DNA of 32,812 nt, from positions 1-32,812 of the forward strand of contig JAHHGY010000041.1 in the NCBI GenBank assembly GCA_019359635.1. The letters are read 5' to 3'. The translations under genes and the position numbers were made by a program. This stretch comes from Chroococcus sp. CMT-3BRIN-NPC107. Lineage in GTDB: Bacteria > Cyanobacteriota > Cyanobacteriia > Cyanobacteriales > Chroococcidiopsidaceae. The notes under the pieces were generated by a model, which was not told the origin of the DNA, ran no database searches, and was given only the letters and a program-made list of their open reading frames with translations. Positions 1-8,659 of this stretch are shown in pieces (the stretch's first letter is position 1; every line of letters starts with the position of its first letter).

Positions 1-102
1 AAAAGTTTGGTCAAGAATTTTGAAAGAACTCTCGCTCACGCCACCACCAAGGTTAATCTTTGTTTTGTTCGACTGATGCTTCAAAGATTGGCGACTGGTT
101 AA
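1..102 (+). CDS. IS5-type transposase, C-terminal fragment cut by window edge
   Basis: The frame is open from base 1 and ends at TAA 100-102. It encodes about 33 residues containing LVKNFERTL and CFVRLMLQRLA. This resembles the extreme C-terminus of DDE transposases of the IS5 superfamily, in which a 'WVVERT...NFERxLxxAxxKL.LCFIRLMLKRLA' tail precedes the right end. Only the tail is visible, so whether the element is intact cannot be judged. The near-palindrome just after the stop is consistent with the IS end. The family call is from memory of the tail pattern. Confidence 0.6.
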   Translation, partial: KSLVKNFERTLAHATTKVNLCFVRLMLQRLATG

Positions 103-103
103 A

Positions 104-123
104 TAGATCCCAAATGGGTTCTA
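104..123. repeat. near-palindrome after the transposase stop, probable IS right end
   Basis: TAGATCCCA at 104-112 pairs with TGGGTTCTA at 115-123 with one mismatch and a two-base centre. It begins two bases after the transposase stop, where an IS5-type element should end. The other end lies outside the window, so the terminal repeat cannot be confirmed. Confidence 0.35.
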
Positions 124-163
124 TAGAATAACTCCTAACTCGGCATCAAGCAATGTTTTTAAG

Positions 164-451
164 ATGGAAGCTGTGAGTTTGCGAATTATTAATCAGTATT
201 ACAGCCAGGCTCCACAACACATTCAGTCATCGAAAAAAGAAAGTTTATCTTCTCTATACCAATATCTAATTTATAAAGTATTTGAAGAACCTGCCGAACC
301 CCAAAAAGGTTTAAAAGCAGGTAAATTGCTTTGGGGTTTCATTAAAAATGACACTTCTAAGCATCGACAATTTCGCCTCAAGTTTTCTTTGTTATCTAAA
401 GTTGTAGCAACAATTCTACTACCTAAATACCAGCCTGACTCGAATTGGTAA
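164..451 (+). CDS. hypothetical protein, 95 aa
   Basis: The ORF runs ATG to TAA and predicts a soluble, basic protein rich in Lys, Ser and Leu with no signal peptide or clear membrane segment. I do not recognise a family. It starts about 40 bases after the end of the IS remnant, so it may be a native gene whose promoter was changed by the insertion, or a 5'-truncated gene. No convincing Shine-Dalgarno precedes the ATG. A 77-codon frame on the opposite strand overlaps it, but this one has the more protein-like composition. It is tentative. Confidence 0.35.
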   Translation: MEAVSLRIINQYYSQAPQHIQSSKKESLSSLYQYLIYKVFEEPAEPQKGLKAGKLLWGFIKNDTSKHRQFRLKFSLLSKVVATILLPKYQPDSNW

Positions 452-505
452 AATATGTAGCTATTGGCGATCGCATACATCACATAAATAAGTTGTAAAT
501 ACAAA

Positions 506-997
506 TTAATTAGTAAAAATTGCGCCGCAACTTACTAATTCTTGACGCTGTTTATTTGTAATGCCTATCCCCGTACCAAAGTTACAGTTTTCTAAAATGG
601 CACTATTCCATACAGTTTCGTTTAAAGTTGCCCCTTGCAAATTAGTATTACTTAAGTTTGCCCCAGCAAAATTAGCAAATATCAAATCTGCATCAACCAA
701 GCTACTATTACTTAAATTTGCTCCCGATAAATCGCCACGAATAAAGTTTACTCTATTTAAAACTAAACCAGATAGTTCCGTGCCTTGTAAATTGGGAAAC
801 TTAGCCTTACTCGGACTACTAAAAAAACGCATTATGCAGGCTATATTAGCTTCGGCAACGGGCATAATAGTTAAAAAATCTGCATAACGGGCTAAACCCA
901 TTTCTTTAAGAATTAGCAGGCGTTTCTCTGGGAGTTGTTCTAAAAATTCTGTACTTATTTGATAAAGATTTTGAGTTAGCATTAATTTGATATTCAA
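506..997 (-). CDS. pentapeptide-repeat protein
   Basis: A 163-residue protein. After a helical N-terminal part of about 70 residues (LEQLPEKRLLILKEMGLARYA) it carries a run of A(D/N)LxX repeats at about 75-150, including LSGANLSNSSLVDADLIFA and GANLSNTNLQGATLN. These fold as a right-handed quadrilateral beta-helix. Such proteins are very common in cyanobacteria and usually have no known role. The TTG start at 997 overlaps the TGA stop of the upstream radical SAM gene, which implies translational coupling. An ATG five codons later (ending at 980) is the alternative start. The small number of repeats suggests a short helix of about three coils. Confidence 0.8.
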   Translation of the reverse strand: MNIKLMLTQNLYQISTEFLEQLPEKRLLILKEMGLARYADFLTIMPVAEANIACIMRFFSSPSKAKFPNLQGTELSGLVLNRVNFIRGDLSGANLSNSSLVDADLIFANFAGANLSNTNLQGATLNETVWNSAILENCNFGTGIGITNKQRQELVSCGAIFTN

Positions 998-2616
998 CTT
1001 GCTGCTAATAAACTAAATTCAGACTCCGCCGTTGCTAAATGCTTAATAAGTGTAGATTTTGGCAAAGCTATTTGTAAGTGTTCCCAAGGTAATATCTGCT
1101 CAGTAGACCAAGTTTTATAAACATAAAATTCTATCTCAGGAATTTGCCCTTTTAACTCCTTGAAAGCACGACGATAACTACCCAAAGAATCTCCATAATG
1201 CCGCGTCAATTCTAGCAAATAAGACAATCGGCGATCGCCTCTAGACAATAATGCTTGTATAACCGACCAATTATAGCTTTCTGGGCGAAAATCTATCCCT
1301 TGGGGTTTCAACTGTTTTTGCAGTAATTGCAAGCGTTTCTCAGCTTGAGGATTGATACCAAACCACTGAAAAGGTGTATGAGCTTTAGGTACAAAGGTGC
1401 TGCATCCCAAGGTTAAACGCAAGCCAGGAGCAGCTTTTTTGATTGACCTCATCATCGCTACGGTTTGTTCTACGTCTTCTAGTTCTTCCCCAGGTACTCC
1501 TACCATTCCATAAAGCTTTAAAGCGCTTAATCCCCCTGCTTTAGCGTTGATGGCGGCGGTGATGATTTCATCGTTATTTAGTTTTTTATTGATAATTTGG
1601 CGAATACGAGGAGATCCGCTTTCTACGGCAATTGTAAGCGATCGCGTATCTCGTTTTGCTAAAGTTTCGGCTAATTTTTGAGTAACAGTATTTGTACGCA
1701 CCGAAGCAATGCTTAAACGCACGTTATCGTATTGCGGTTTACTTAAATAATCGAGCAAAGTTGTAAACTCTGGATGTTGAGTAACGGACGCACCCAGCAA
1801 ACCCAATCTATTTGTTACAGCTAATCCGCGCTCAATGGCGGGAATTAAAGAAGCTTCCAAACTTGCAGTCCGAAAAGGTAAAGTTAAGTAACTTGCAAGA
1901 CAAAAACGGCACATTTCTGGACAACTACGTACAACTTCTACCATGTAAATGTTTTCCCAAGCGGCTTTCTCGGTAACTACTGTAGAAGCTGATAAAACAT
2001 TCCCTCGATAAGTCTGTTTATCTACATAGCTGGGGATGGCATTTGTAACGGGTTGAATCGATTTTATATCACCTGTGCGATCGTTGTAAGTTACCTCATA
2101 CAAACTCGGAATATACACCCCTGGTATTTGGGCGAGATGAATTAATTGCGTTTTTTTATCGGCATTTCTAACTTGCTTGTATGCGTCTAAAAAGTTACCT
2201 AACAAATTTTCCCCATCACCTAATAAGATAATGTCAAAAAAATCTGCAAAAGGTTCGGGATTAGCACTAAATACAGTACCACCACCAAAAACTAAAGGAT
2301 GATTTTCGTTTCTGTTAGTTGCTCTAACTGGGATTTGGAGAGATTCAAGCAAATTGAGGATATTAACGTAATCTAACTCCCAAGAGCAAGAAAAACCAAC
2401 TAATTCCGGCGAACGAGGTAATTGTTCGCGAGTATCCGTAAATAAGCGACTAACCGCTACATCCGAACGCATAGCCAAAGTAGCCCATACTACTTGATAA
2501 CCTAAGCTAGTAATGCCTACCGTGTATTCGTTTGGGAAGGCAAAAATAGTTGGTATAGCGTCGGTTTCGGGAGTAGCTGGCGTAAATAGCAATCGTTCAG
2601 CAGCAAAAACAGTCAC
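994..2616 (-). CDS. B12-binding-domain radical SAM protein
   Basis: A 540-residue protein. The first 180 residues have the cobalamin-binding-like Rossmann pattern (VGFSCSWELDYVNIL, VFGGGTVFSANPEPF, DIILLGDGE) that precedes many radical SAM domains. The cluster motif CxxxCxxC follows at about residue 231 (RSCPEMCRFC). Downstream motifs are typical of the MiaB/YgiQ-like superfamily: SIASVRTNT, IAVESGSPRIRQIINK and LKLYGMVGVPGEE. The DxHxxG cobalamin motif is not seen in the N-domain, so true B12 use is uncertain. The substrate is unknown. The start is GTG at 2616, next to the SemiSWEET gene 21 bases upstream, and the 3' end overlaps the pentapeptide-repeat gene. Confidence 0.85.
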   Translation of the reverse strand: MTVFAAERLLFTPATPETDAIPTIFAFPNEYTVGITSLGYQVVWATLAMRSDVAVSRLFTDTREQLPRSPELVGFSCSWELDYVNILNLLESLQIPVRATNRNENHPLVFGGGTVFSANPEPFADFFDIILLGDGENLLGNFLDAYKQVRNADKKTQLIHLAQIPGVYIPSLYEVTYNDRTGDIKSIQPVTNAIPSYVDKQTYRGNVLSASTVVTEKAAWENIYMVEVVRSCPEMCRFCLASYLTLPFRTASLEASLIPAIERGLAVTNRLGLLGASVTQHPEFTTLLDYLSKPQYDNVRLSIASVRTNTVTQKLAETLAKRDTRSLTIAVESGSPRIRQIINKKLNNDEIITAAINAKAGGLSALKLYGMVGVPGEELEDVEQTVAMMRSIKKAAPGLRLTLGCSTFVPKAHTPFQWFGINPQAEKRLQLLQKQLKPQGIDFRPESYNWSVIQALLSRGDRRLSYLLELTRHYGDSLGSYRRAFKELKGQIPEIEFYVYKTWSTEQILPWEHLQIALPKSTLIKHLATAESEFSLLAAS

Positions 2617-2637
2617 AATATTTTTTAAAATTAGATA

Positions 2638-2892
2638 TCACTTATATTTAATTTTAAGCCATACAATTATCATGTTGAAAATCAAAGTAAATAAATTCGC
2701 CAAAATAATGGGTAAGGCGTTAAGGTAAATACCGTAAATTAGCCAGAGAAAGATACCTATATTGAAAAAAATTAAGGTATTAAAAGAAATATCTTTAGCC
2801 GATTTAGTCTGCCAGGTTTTAAATAATTGAGGTATAAAAGCAAGAGTTGTTAGCGTACCAGCAACTAATCCCAAAATTGTAATTAAATCCAT
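2638..2892 (-). CDS. SemiSWEET / PQ-loop family small membrane transporter
   Basis: An 84-residue protein with three predicted membrane helices (about residues 5-25, 35-57 and 62-80). The PQ-loop signature is in the first helix (LAFIPQLFKTW), followed by the conserved SAKDISFNT segment and an N-x-x-x-x-LW pattern in helix 2. Bacterial SemiSWEETs of this length form homodimers that move sugars down their gradient across the cytoplasmic membrane. The gene lies 21 bases upstream of the radical SAM gene on the same strand and probably shares its transcript. The substrate cannot be read from the sequence. Confidence 0.85.
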   Translation of the reverse strand: MDLITILGLVAGTLTTLAFIPQLFKTWQTKSAKDISFNTLIFFNIGIFLWLIYGIYLNALPIILANLFTLIFNMIIVWLKIKYK

Positions 2893-2972
2893 TTAAAAAA
2901 ATTGTAAGCATTCCCCATCTATAAAAAACTTTGAAACAACAATCTCGCTTGTTTTAAAGCTAATGTATAAAT

Positions 2973-4064
2973 TTAAGGTAACACCTTACACTGTCCATAA
3001 TGGCGTAATAAATGATCGCATAATACCAAAGCCACCATCGATTCTACCATCGGAACGGCTCTAGGAAGTACGCAAGGATCGTGTCTACCTTTGCCTTTTA
3101 ACAGCATTTCTTCGCCTTCTTTATTTACAGTGCGCTGCTCTTTGCGGATAGTTGCTGTTGGCTTAAAAGCTACCCGTAAAATAATATTTTCACCGTTAGA
3201 AATGCCACCTTGAACGCCACCAGAACGATTAGTTACTGTGCGAATTTTACCATTTTCATCAGTATAAAATTCGTCGTTGTGTTCGCTCCCATTTAGCAGA
3301 GTTCCTGCAAAACCCGAACCAATTTCAAACCCTTTAGTTGCTGGGAGAGACATTACACCTTTGGCAATATCCGCCTCTATTCTATCAAACACTGGCGAAC
3401 CTAAACCTTTTGGCACATGACGAGCGACACACTCTACCACACCGCCAACGGAATCGCCTTGTCTTCCCACTAGCTCGATAAGTTCAATCATCCGCTCGGC
3501 AGATTCCGCATCAGGACAGCGTACAATGTTACTTTCGACTTGCTCTAAAGTTACCGTATTAGGATCGATTACCGCTTCTAAATCTTTAATCCGCTTAACG
3601 TAGCCAATAACTTCTACATTAGCAAAGGTAGCCAGAATTTTTTTAGCGATCGCACCTGCAGCTACTCGTCCGATAGTTTCCCTAGCCGAAGAACGTCCGC
3701 CACCTTGCCAATTACGGATTCCGTACTTAGCATCGTAGGTAGCATCAGCGTGGGAAGGTCGATAACTTTGCGCCATCTCATCATAATCTTGAGGGCGAGT
3801 ATCTTTGTTTCGGACTAGAATAGAAATCGGCGTACCTAACGTTTTGCCTTCAAATATTCCCGACAGAATCTCACAAGTATCAGCTTCTTTACGCGGTGTC
3901 GTAATTTTGCTTTGTCCCGGTCGTCTACGGTCTAATTCCTTCTGTATTTCCTCGGCTGTAATTTCCAATCGTGGCGGACAACCATCTATTGTTACCCCAA
4001 CACCACCGCCGTGAGACTCACCAAAAGTAGTGACTCGAAACAAATGCCCAAAAGTATTACCCAT
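2973..4064 (-). CDS. aroC: chorismate synthase
   Basis: Catalyses the last common step of the shikimate pathway, turning 5-enolpyruvylshikimate-3-phosphate into chorismate with reduced FMN. At 363 residues it has the usual length. All three signature regions are present: [17 protein letters not shown] near the N-terminus (His17 region), [15 protein letters not shown] in the middle and [13 protein letters not shown] at about 285. RPSHAD and the late [16 protein letters not shown] segment with the catalytic Asp are also intact. The ATG start gives [19 protein letters not shown], the normal family N-terminus. An 80-base gap separates it from the SemiSWEET gene, and it is divergent from the VOC gene at 4184. 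Confidence 0.97.
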   Translation of the reverse strand: MGNTFGHLFRVTTFGESHGGGVGVTIDGCPPRLEITAEEIQKELDRRRPGQSKITTPRKEADTCEILSGIFEGKTLGTPISILVRNKDTRPQDYDEMAQSYRPSHADATYDAKYGIRNWQGGGRSSARETIGRVAAGAIAKKILATFANVEVIGYVKRIKDLEAVIDPNTVTLEQVESNIVRCPDAESAERMIELIELVGRQGDSVGGVVECVARHVPKGLGSPVFDRIEADIAKGVMSLPATKGFEIGSGFAGTLLNGSEHNDEFYTDENGKIRTVTNRSGGVQGGISNGENIILRVAFKPTATIRKEQRTVNKEGEEMLLKGKGRHDPCVLPRAVPMVESMVALVLCDHLLRHYGQCKVLP

Positions 4065-4183
4065 GATGCGTCTTTAAGATAGCCTAATGTTTTCTAGCAT
4101 AAACAAGTTGCAAGTCAAAAGTCAGAAGTTTTAGTCTAAAAGTATGCATTTAATTGAATAATTTTTAGGTATTTAGATAAACC

Positions 4184-4546
4184 ATGCAGATTATTGAGTG
4201 TTTCCATACCGCCTTGCTGATAACAGACTTACAAAAAGCTGAGGATTTTTATAGCAATGTCCTGGGATTAACCAAAATAGACCGAAGTCTTAATTATCCT
4301 GGTACTTGGTATCAAATCGGTAACTTTCAACTCCACCTTATAGTTGACTCATCCATCTCAACAGACATCCACAACTTCCAAAAACTGGGACGCAACCCCC
4401 ACTTAGCATTTAAAGTTGCAGACTTAGAAGCCGCCAAAAGTCAACTAATCGCTCACAATTGCTTTATTCAAAGTAGCGCTTCTGGTAGAGCGGCTTTATT
4501 TACCAAAGATCCAGACAACAATATTATAGAACTCACCCAAAACTAA
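4184..4546 (+). CDS. VOC-family (glyoxalase/dioxygenase-like) protein
   Basis: A 120-residue protein with one vicinal-oxygen-chelate module. It has paired beta-alpha-beta-beta-beta halves, beginning CFHTALLITDLQKAEDFYSNVLGL and ending DPDNNIIELTQ. Likely metal ligands are His8, His51 and Glu116, with the His in NPHLAFKV as the fourth, so it could bind a divalent metal. A single module of this size normally dimerises. The substrate is unknown: the family includes glyoxalases, dioxygenases and antibiotic-binding proteins. The recombinase-like gene starts 20 bases after its stop, suggesting a shared transcript. Confidence 0.8.
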   Translation: MQIIECFHTALLITDLQKAEDFYSNVLGLTKIDRSLNYPGTWYQIGNFQLHLIVDSSISTDIHNFQKLGRNPHLAFKVADLEAAKSQLIAHNCFIQSSASGRAALFTKDPDNNIIELTQN

Positions 4547-4566
4547 ATTTCTAGTACGGTTTGTTG

Positions 4567-5841
4567 ATGAAAATTATCGCCTACACCTATACAAACCCCC
4601 TTTTAGAACCCGCACCAGAGCCGAATTTGTGGGGATGGGAGCTAGATAAACTGTATCAAGACATGGGAAAGAGATCGCAATTGCTGCAACTGTTGCGTGA
4701 CGCAAAAACCGAAAGAGCAGACTATCTTTTAATTCGCCGCATTGAGGAACTTGGCGATTCTATCCCAGAAATTAACAGCCGATTAAGCGAACTTGTAGCG
4801 CTCAATATCAAGCTAATTACTACCGAACAAACGGCAGATATGCAAGCTGACTTAGTGCAACTGCAACAAATTCAATACGAACAACGCAGTCGCAGCATCC
4901 GCCAAGGACACGCCCGCAACCGCCTAAACGCCCTCACCCCACCCGGTAAAGTTCCCTACGGCTACCGCCGAATCAAAGATCGTTATGCTATAGATCGTAC
5001 TACATCCCCTGTAGTTAAAGACTTTTTCGATCGCTTTCTTCTTTACGGATCTTTGCGAGGTGCGGTGCGTTATTTAGCCCAAAAATACGGCAAAAAAATC
5101 TCTGTAACTACTGGAAAACGTTGGTTAATTAATCCCGTTTATCGTGGCGATACGGCTTACCAAAACAAACAAACTTTATCGGATACTCATGCGCCAATTA
5201 TTTCTAGAGAAGAAGCCGCCCAAATCGATCGCTTATTGCGCCGCAATCGTCGCTTACCCCCGCGTACCGCCAGCGCCAACCGTTCTTTAGCAGGATTAGT
5301 TAGTTGCACTTCATGCTCGTCACCAATGACTGTTGTTAGCGTTACCAAACCCCGCAAACCTAACGAGTATCTTTACTTGCGCCCTACTTCTTGCCCTAAG
5401 AAACCTAAATGTCGCTCTTTAGCTTACGAGGAAGTATTGCAGCAAACAATTCAAACAATTTGCCGCGATTTGCCTTTAGCGGTAAATGGCATGAATTTCA
5501 GTCAGTTAGATGGGGTAAAAAATTTTTGGTTAACAGAAATTGCGACTAAGCAAGAAATTCTCGCCCAACTACCAGATTTAATTGACAATGGCATTTTAGA
5601 TGTAGAAACGGCGACTTTACGCTCTTACAACCTTCGTATCGAAATTTCGGAATTACAGGGAAAATTAGCAACTTTGCCACCTGTAAATTTGCGCTCTGTA
5701 GCTCAATTGGTTTCTATTCCTCAGTTTTGGTTCGATTTGTCTGAATCGGAACGGCGATTTTATTTTAGGGAGTTTATTCGCCAAGTTGAAATAATACGCC
5801 ATGATATTAGTTGGCAGTTACAAATTATCTTTATATTTTAA
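4567..5841 (+). CDS. serine-recombinase-derived protein with lost catalytic residues
   Basis: A 424-residue protein with large-serine-recombinase architecture: a resolvase-like N-domain (about 1-105), a 'recombinase' domain (about 110-240; GKVPYGYRR, PVYRGDTAYQNK), a zinc ribbon (Cys249, Cys252, Cys278 and Cys284 in full-frame numbering from 4561) and a helical C-terminal tail. The active site looks erased. The strand that should read YxRVS reads AYTYTNP, replacing Arg8 and Ser10. The DRLGR helix motif reads EELGD, replacing Asp67, Arg68 and Arg71 (gamma-delta resolvase numbering). I infer a DNA-binding protein without recombinase activity. ATG 4567 is preferred over the TTG codons at 4561 and 4564. 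The glycosyltransferase starts 19 bases after the stop. No attachment sites are visible, so it is not evidently part of an excisable element. Confidence 0.8.
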   Translation: MKIIAYTYTNPLLEPAPEPNLWGWELDKLYQDMGKRSQLLQLLRDAKTERADYLLIRRIEELGDSIPEINSRLSELVALNIKLITTEQTADMQADLVQLQQIQYEQRSRSIRQGHARNRLNALTPPGKVPYGYRRIKDRYAIDRTTSPVVKDFFDRFLLYGSLRGAVRYLAQKYGKKISVTTGKRWLINPVYRGDTAYQNKQTLSDTHAPIISREEAAQIDRLLRRNRRLPPRTASANRSLAGLVSCTSCSSPMTVVSVTKPRKPNEYLYLRPTSCPKKPKCRSLAYEEVLQQTIQTICRDLPLAVNGMNFSQLDGVKNFWLTEIATKQEILAQLPDLIDNGILDVETATLRSYNLRIEISELQGKLATLPPVNLRSVAQLVSIPQFWFDLSESERRFYFREFIRQVEIIRHDISWQLQIIFIF

Positions 5842-5860
5842 ACATCGCTTCCAAACCTAC

Positions 5861-7459
5861 ATGGCTCGTTTGCGTTATAAAAATTTTACTCAAAAACTCC
5901 GCCCGTTCGATTGGTTATGGTTTCTTGGGTTATTAATCGCCGCCCTCCTACTGTTTACGCTCAATTTGGGCGGTGTAGCATTGCGAGACTGGGATGAGGG
6001 TACAGTTGCACAAGTAGCGCGGGAAATTTCTCGCCATCCTATTGCTTCAAAAGCTTGGATTTATCCCACTCTTGGCGGCGAACCTTATCTAAATAAACCG
6101 CCGCTTATCCATTGGCTAATTGCTTTGGCTTACCGCACTTTTGGCGTAAATGAATGGACCTCGCGCCTACCGGGAGCAATTTTAACGGCGTTTTCTGTAC
6201 CGCTACTTTACAGCATTGGGCAAGAAATATTCCCGCGAAGAATAACGGCTATTTTTGCTAGTTTAGTTTACTTGACAATGCTGCCAATGGTGCGTCACGG
6301 GCGACTAGCAATGTTAGATGGTGCGGTAGTAAGTTTTTTTATATTTACAATTTGGTGCGTGTTGCGAAGTCGGCGGAACCTGAGCTACTGCTTGGGTGTA
6401 GGCGTTGGCTTAGGGTTAATCTGCTTTACTAAGGGGCTTTTGGGCTTATTATTAGGTGCGATCGCTTTATTATTTCTGTTATGGGATACACCGCGCCTAC
6501 TCACAAGTTGGTATCTGTGGCTAGGATTAGCAATTGGTACGGCTCCTGTTTTTAGTTGGTATACTGCCCAATGGCTGCATTATGGAAACTTGTTTACTCA
6601 AACTGCTATAGTCAATCAATCTCTCAGTCGGATTTGGCAAGGGGTAGAAAATCACGCCCAGCCATCCTGGTATTACCTATTAGAAATTGTTAAATATTCT
6701 TTCCCTTGGCTGCTGTTTCTACCCCAAGGGTTTCGTTTTGCTTGGACTAATAGCAATATTAGTTACTCTAGGCTAATTGTAGTTTGGCTAGGAATTTACC
6801 TGCTGGCAATTTCGGTAATGACAACTAAGTTGCCGTGGTACGTTTTACCTATTTACCCCGCCTTTGCTTTAGCGGTGGGAGTGCAGCTAACCCACATTTG
6901 GCAGAAACCACGGTTATATTATTCTAAAAGCGCGATCGCAGTTCTGACATTATTGGCAATAATTACCTGGGTTGGTAGCTTTTACTTTAGCCCTCTAAGT
7001 CCTGCCAAAGACTTGCAAGTACAAATAATTTCTACTTGTGTGGCTTTAACTATGACCATTGCAGCAGTTTTAGCCCAAGAACGCGATCGCCAATTTATTG
7101 TAATTTTATTTTGGGGTTGCTATCTTTCCCTAGCTTTATTTGTCACTTCTCGTCATTGGGTATGGGAATTAGCAGAAGCATATTCGGTAAAACCTGTAGC
7201 TGCAATGATTCAAAGCAATACAACTATAAATCAGAAAATTTATACTTCTTTTCTCTATCATCGACCATCATTAGACTTTTATAGCGATCGCCAAATTAAC
7301 CCTGCCACTAATGACGAACTAAAACTATACTGGCAACAGCAAACAAAAGCTTACTTTCTTCTAGATGATGCTACATTAAAAAATCTCCAGTTAAAATCGG
7401 TTCAAAAACTAGGGAAAACCGAAGGTTGGAGCTTGGTTAAACTAAAAGACAATAGGTAA
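5861..7459 (+). CDS. ArnT/PMT-like GT39-family glycosyltransferase
   Basis: A 532-residue polytopic membrane protein with about 12 hydrophobic segments. The first outer loop carries the family hallmark RDWDEGTVAQVAREI, with the likely catalytic Asp-Glu, then LNKPPLIHWLIALAYRTFGVNEWTSRLPGA. Relatives transfer a sugar (mannose, aminoarabinose or others) from a polyprenyl-phosphate donor to lipid A, proteins or other lipids on the outer face of the cytoplasmic membrane. The acceptor here is unknown. ATG 5861, 19 bases after the recombinase-like stop, yields the basic N-terminus MARLRYKNF followed by the first helix. An upstream in-frame ATG at 5801 would overlap the previous gene by 41 bases and adds no recognisable domain. 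Confidence 0.88.
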   Translation: MARLRYKNFTQKLRPFDWLWFLGLLIAALLLFTLNLGGVALRDWDEGTVAQVAREISRHPIASKAWIYPTLGGEPYLNKPPLIHWLIALAYRTFGVNEWTSRLPGAILTAFSVPLLYSIGQEIFPRRITAIFASLVYLTMLPMVRHGRLAMLDGAVVSFFIFTIWCVLRSRRNLSYCLGVGVGLGLICFTKGLLGLLLGAIALLFLLWDTPRLLTSWYLWLGLAIGTAPVFSWYTAQWLHYGNLFTQTAIVNQSLSRIWQGVENHAQPSWYYLLEIVKYSFPWLLFLPQGFRFAWTNSNISYSRLIVVWLGIYLLAISVMTTKLPWYVLPIYPAFALAVGVQLTHIWQKPRLYYSKSAIAVLTLLAIITWVGSFYFSPLSPAKDLQVQIISTCVALTMTIAAVLAQERDRQFIVILFWGCYLSLALFVTSRHWVWELAEAYSVKPVAAMIQSNTTINQKIYTSFLYHRPSLDFYSDRQINPATNDELKLYWQQQTKAYFLLDDATLKNLQLKSVQKLGKTEGWSLVKLKDNR

Positions 7460-7516
7460 AAGCTGTTATTGTGCGATCGTTAGGAATTGGTCAAGGGGAA
7501 CCTATTTAATTACCCA

Positions 7517-7906
7517 TTACAAGTTTGGTGGATTATTCTCGTTAATTTCTTCTACAACTCGATTAATTGGATTCTGCTGGTGGTTAACATTTTCTACGGT
7601 AAAAATACTAGCACCCAGAACTAATACGCCTACGGCAATACACATAAAAGGACGCTTGATTGAACCTAGGTCGCGAATGATTCTAGCCCAAGGATTGCTT
7701 TGACGGCGCAGCAGTTGAGCAACTAACACTTGTTTACCACTAAAAGGGTCGCGGACGTAATGACCGCTCCAAGTCACTACTAATTTTTCTTGGCATGAAT
7801 TGCAAGTAAACAATCCCTTGCACATCTTCACCAATTTTAGGTTACTGGTTTGTTGACAAATTGGGCAAGTAGTATAATGATTGTTACCAAATGTGTGAGT
7901 GTTCAT
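7517..7906 (-). CDS. zinc-ribbon single-pass membrane protein
   Basis: A 129-residue protein. The N-terminal four-cysteine knuckle pair CPIC (14/17) and CNSC (35/38) predicts a zinc ribbon. A basic stretch follows (LLRRQSNPWARIIRDLGSIKRP), then one transmembrane helix at about 87-107 (FMCIAVGVLVLGASIFTV) and a short polar C-tail. This suggests a membrane-anchored protein with a cytoplasmic zinc ribbon. I do not recognise a named family. It is convergent with the glycosyltransferase gene, and the 800-base gap upstream could hold a long leader or its promoter. Function unknown. Confidence 0.7.
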   Translation of the reverse strand: MNTHTFGNNHYTTCPICQQTSNLKLVKMCKGLFTCNSCQEKLVVTWSGHYVRDPFSGKQVLVAQLLRRQSNPWARIIRDLGSIKRPFMCIAVGVLVLGASIFTVENVNHQQNPINRVVEEINENNPPNL

Positions 7907-8369
7907 ACATCAACCTAGTTTACGTGAGTCGCTTTGCTCCAACAGAATTTATTGAGCGTCCTAACTAAAGTATTGCCCTTTTTTGTTTAGATTGCGCTGT
8001 TTGAATTTTATTCAACGCCGCAGTCTCTTAAGTTATCGTAGTAGATTTTTATTTCTCTGCACCCCATGAAACGCTATCTACAGGTGACAGCGATGCCTGG
8101 TAAAAGCTCTTTCTTAGTGTAAACATTCTTTACAGCAATATTGAGCAATTTTTGAGTTTTATCCTCTTGCCTTAAGCACTTTCCAAGCATACTTGTTGGA
8201 CGGCTGGGCAAGCTCGTCTTGCTTGCAGTTGGCAACAAAAATTAAGATTATGTTAGCTACAAAGCAAAATTTATCAACATAGCGCAGTTGCTACAAGATT
8301 AGAATAATTACTATCTACTCACAAGCTCTGTCTTGTATATCCTTCTACTTTCGATATTGGATACTTTTA
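7907..8369. other. intergenic, no gene recognised
   Basis: No convincing ORF on either strand and no tRNA or recognisable tmRNA, RNase P or 6S RNA signature. It probably carries the promoter and leader of the zinc-ribbon gene on the minus strand. Part of it is less AT-rich than the rest of the gap (about 8040-8240), which would suit an unidentified leader or RNA, but I see no diagnostic structure. Confidence 0.4.
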
Positions 8370-8494
8370 GCTCTGCCCTCAGTTATGCGTTTGTTGCATA
8401 GATTTAATGCGATTATGTCTTGTCGATATTTCAAACAAGTTTAAGGTATCAAAATAAAGTTTTCTGATAAAAAACTTTATTTTAGAGGGCAGAG
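8370..8494. repeat. 125-bp element with terminal inverted repeats and internal hairpins
   Basis: CTCTGCCCTC at 8371-8380 is a perfect inverted copy of GAGGGCAGAG at 8485-8494, and the pair is bounded by TA at 8368-8369 and 8495-8496. Inside are three further stems: TATGC/GCATA (8384-8388/8396-8400), CTTGT/ACAAG (8419-8423/8435-8439) and a 13-bp perfect stem at 8451-8463/8471-8483. It could be a MITE of an IS630/Tc1-type element, which duplicate TA, or a multibranched non-coding RNA closed by a 10-bp stem. Confidence 0.5.
8451..8483. other. 13-bp perfect AT-rich hairpin
   Basis: AAAATAAAGTTTT (8451-8463) and AAAACTTTATTTT (8471-8483) are exact inverted copies around a seven-base loop. The flanking A and T runs let it act as a weak bidirectional terminator, but it lies inside the larger 8370-8494 inverted-repeat element and may simply be part of that structure. 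Confidence 0.5.
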
Positions 8495-8659
8495 TAAAGA
8501 TTGTAACCCCTAGAGATATTTCTCAGCCTAATCAAACGTTTTTCAGCTTACTAGGTAGTTTGGCAGCAACAAATAATCTTTTTATTTATTGCTGATTCCT
8601 ACTTTGTTAGTGAAAATATTACTTCAATTGGTAGATGCGAGCAGATTTTTGATGAGAAG

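Noticed and set aside
271..504. 77-codon minus-strand frame overlapping the 164-451 gene
   Set aside because: Unlikely composition and no ribosome site. Treated as a shadow, though the plus-strand gene is itself tentative.
4567..5841. Integrase of an intact phage or excisable element
   Set aside because: No flanking attachment repeats, phage genes or excisionase, and the catalytic motif is altered.
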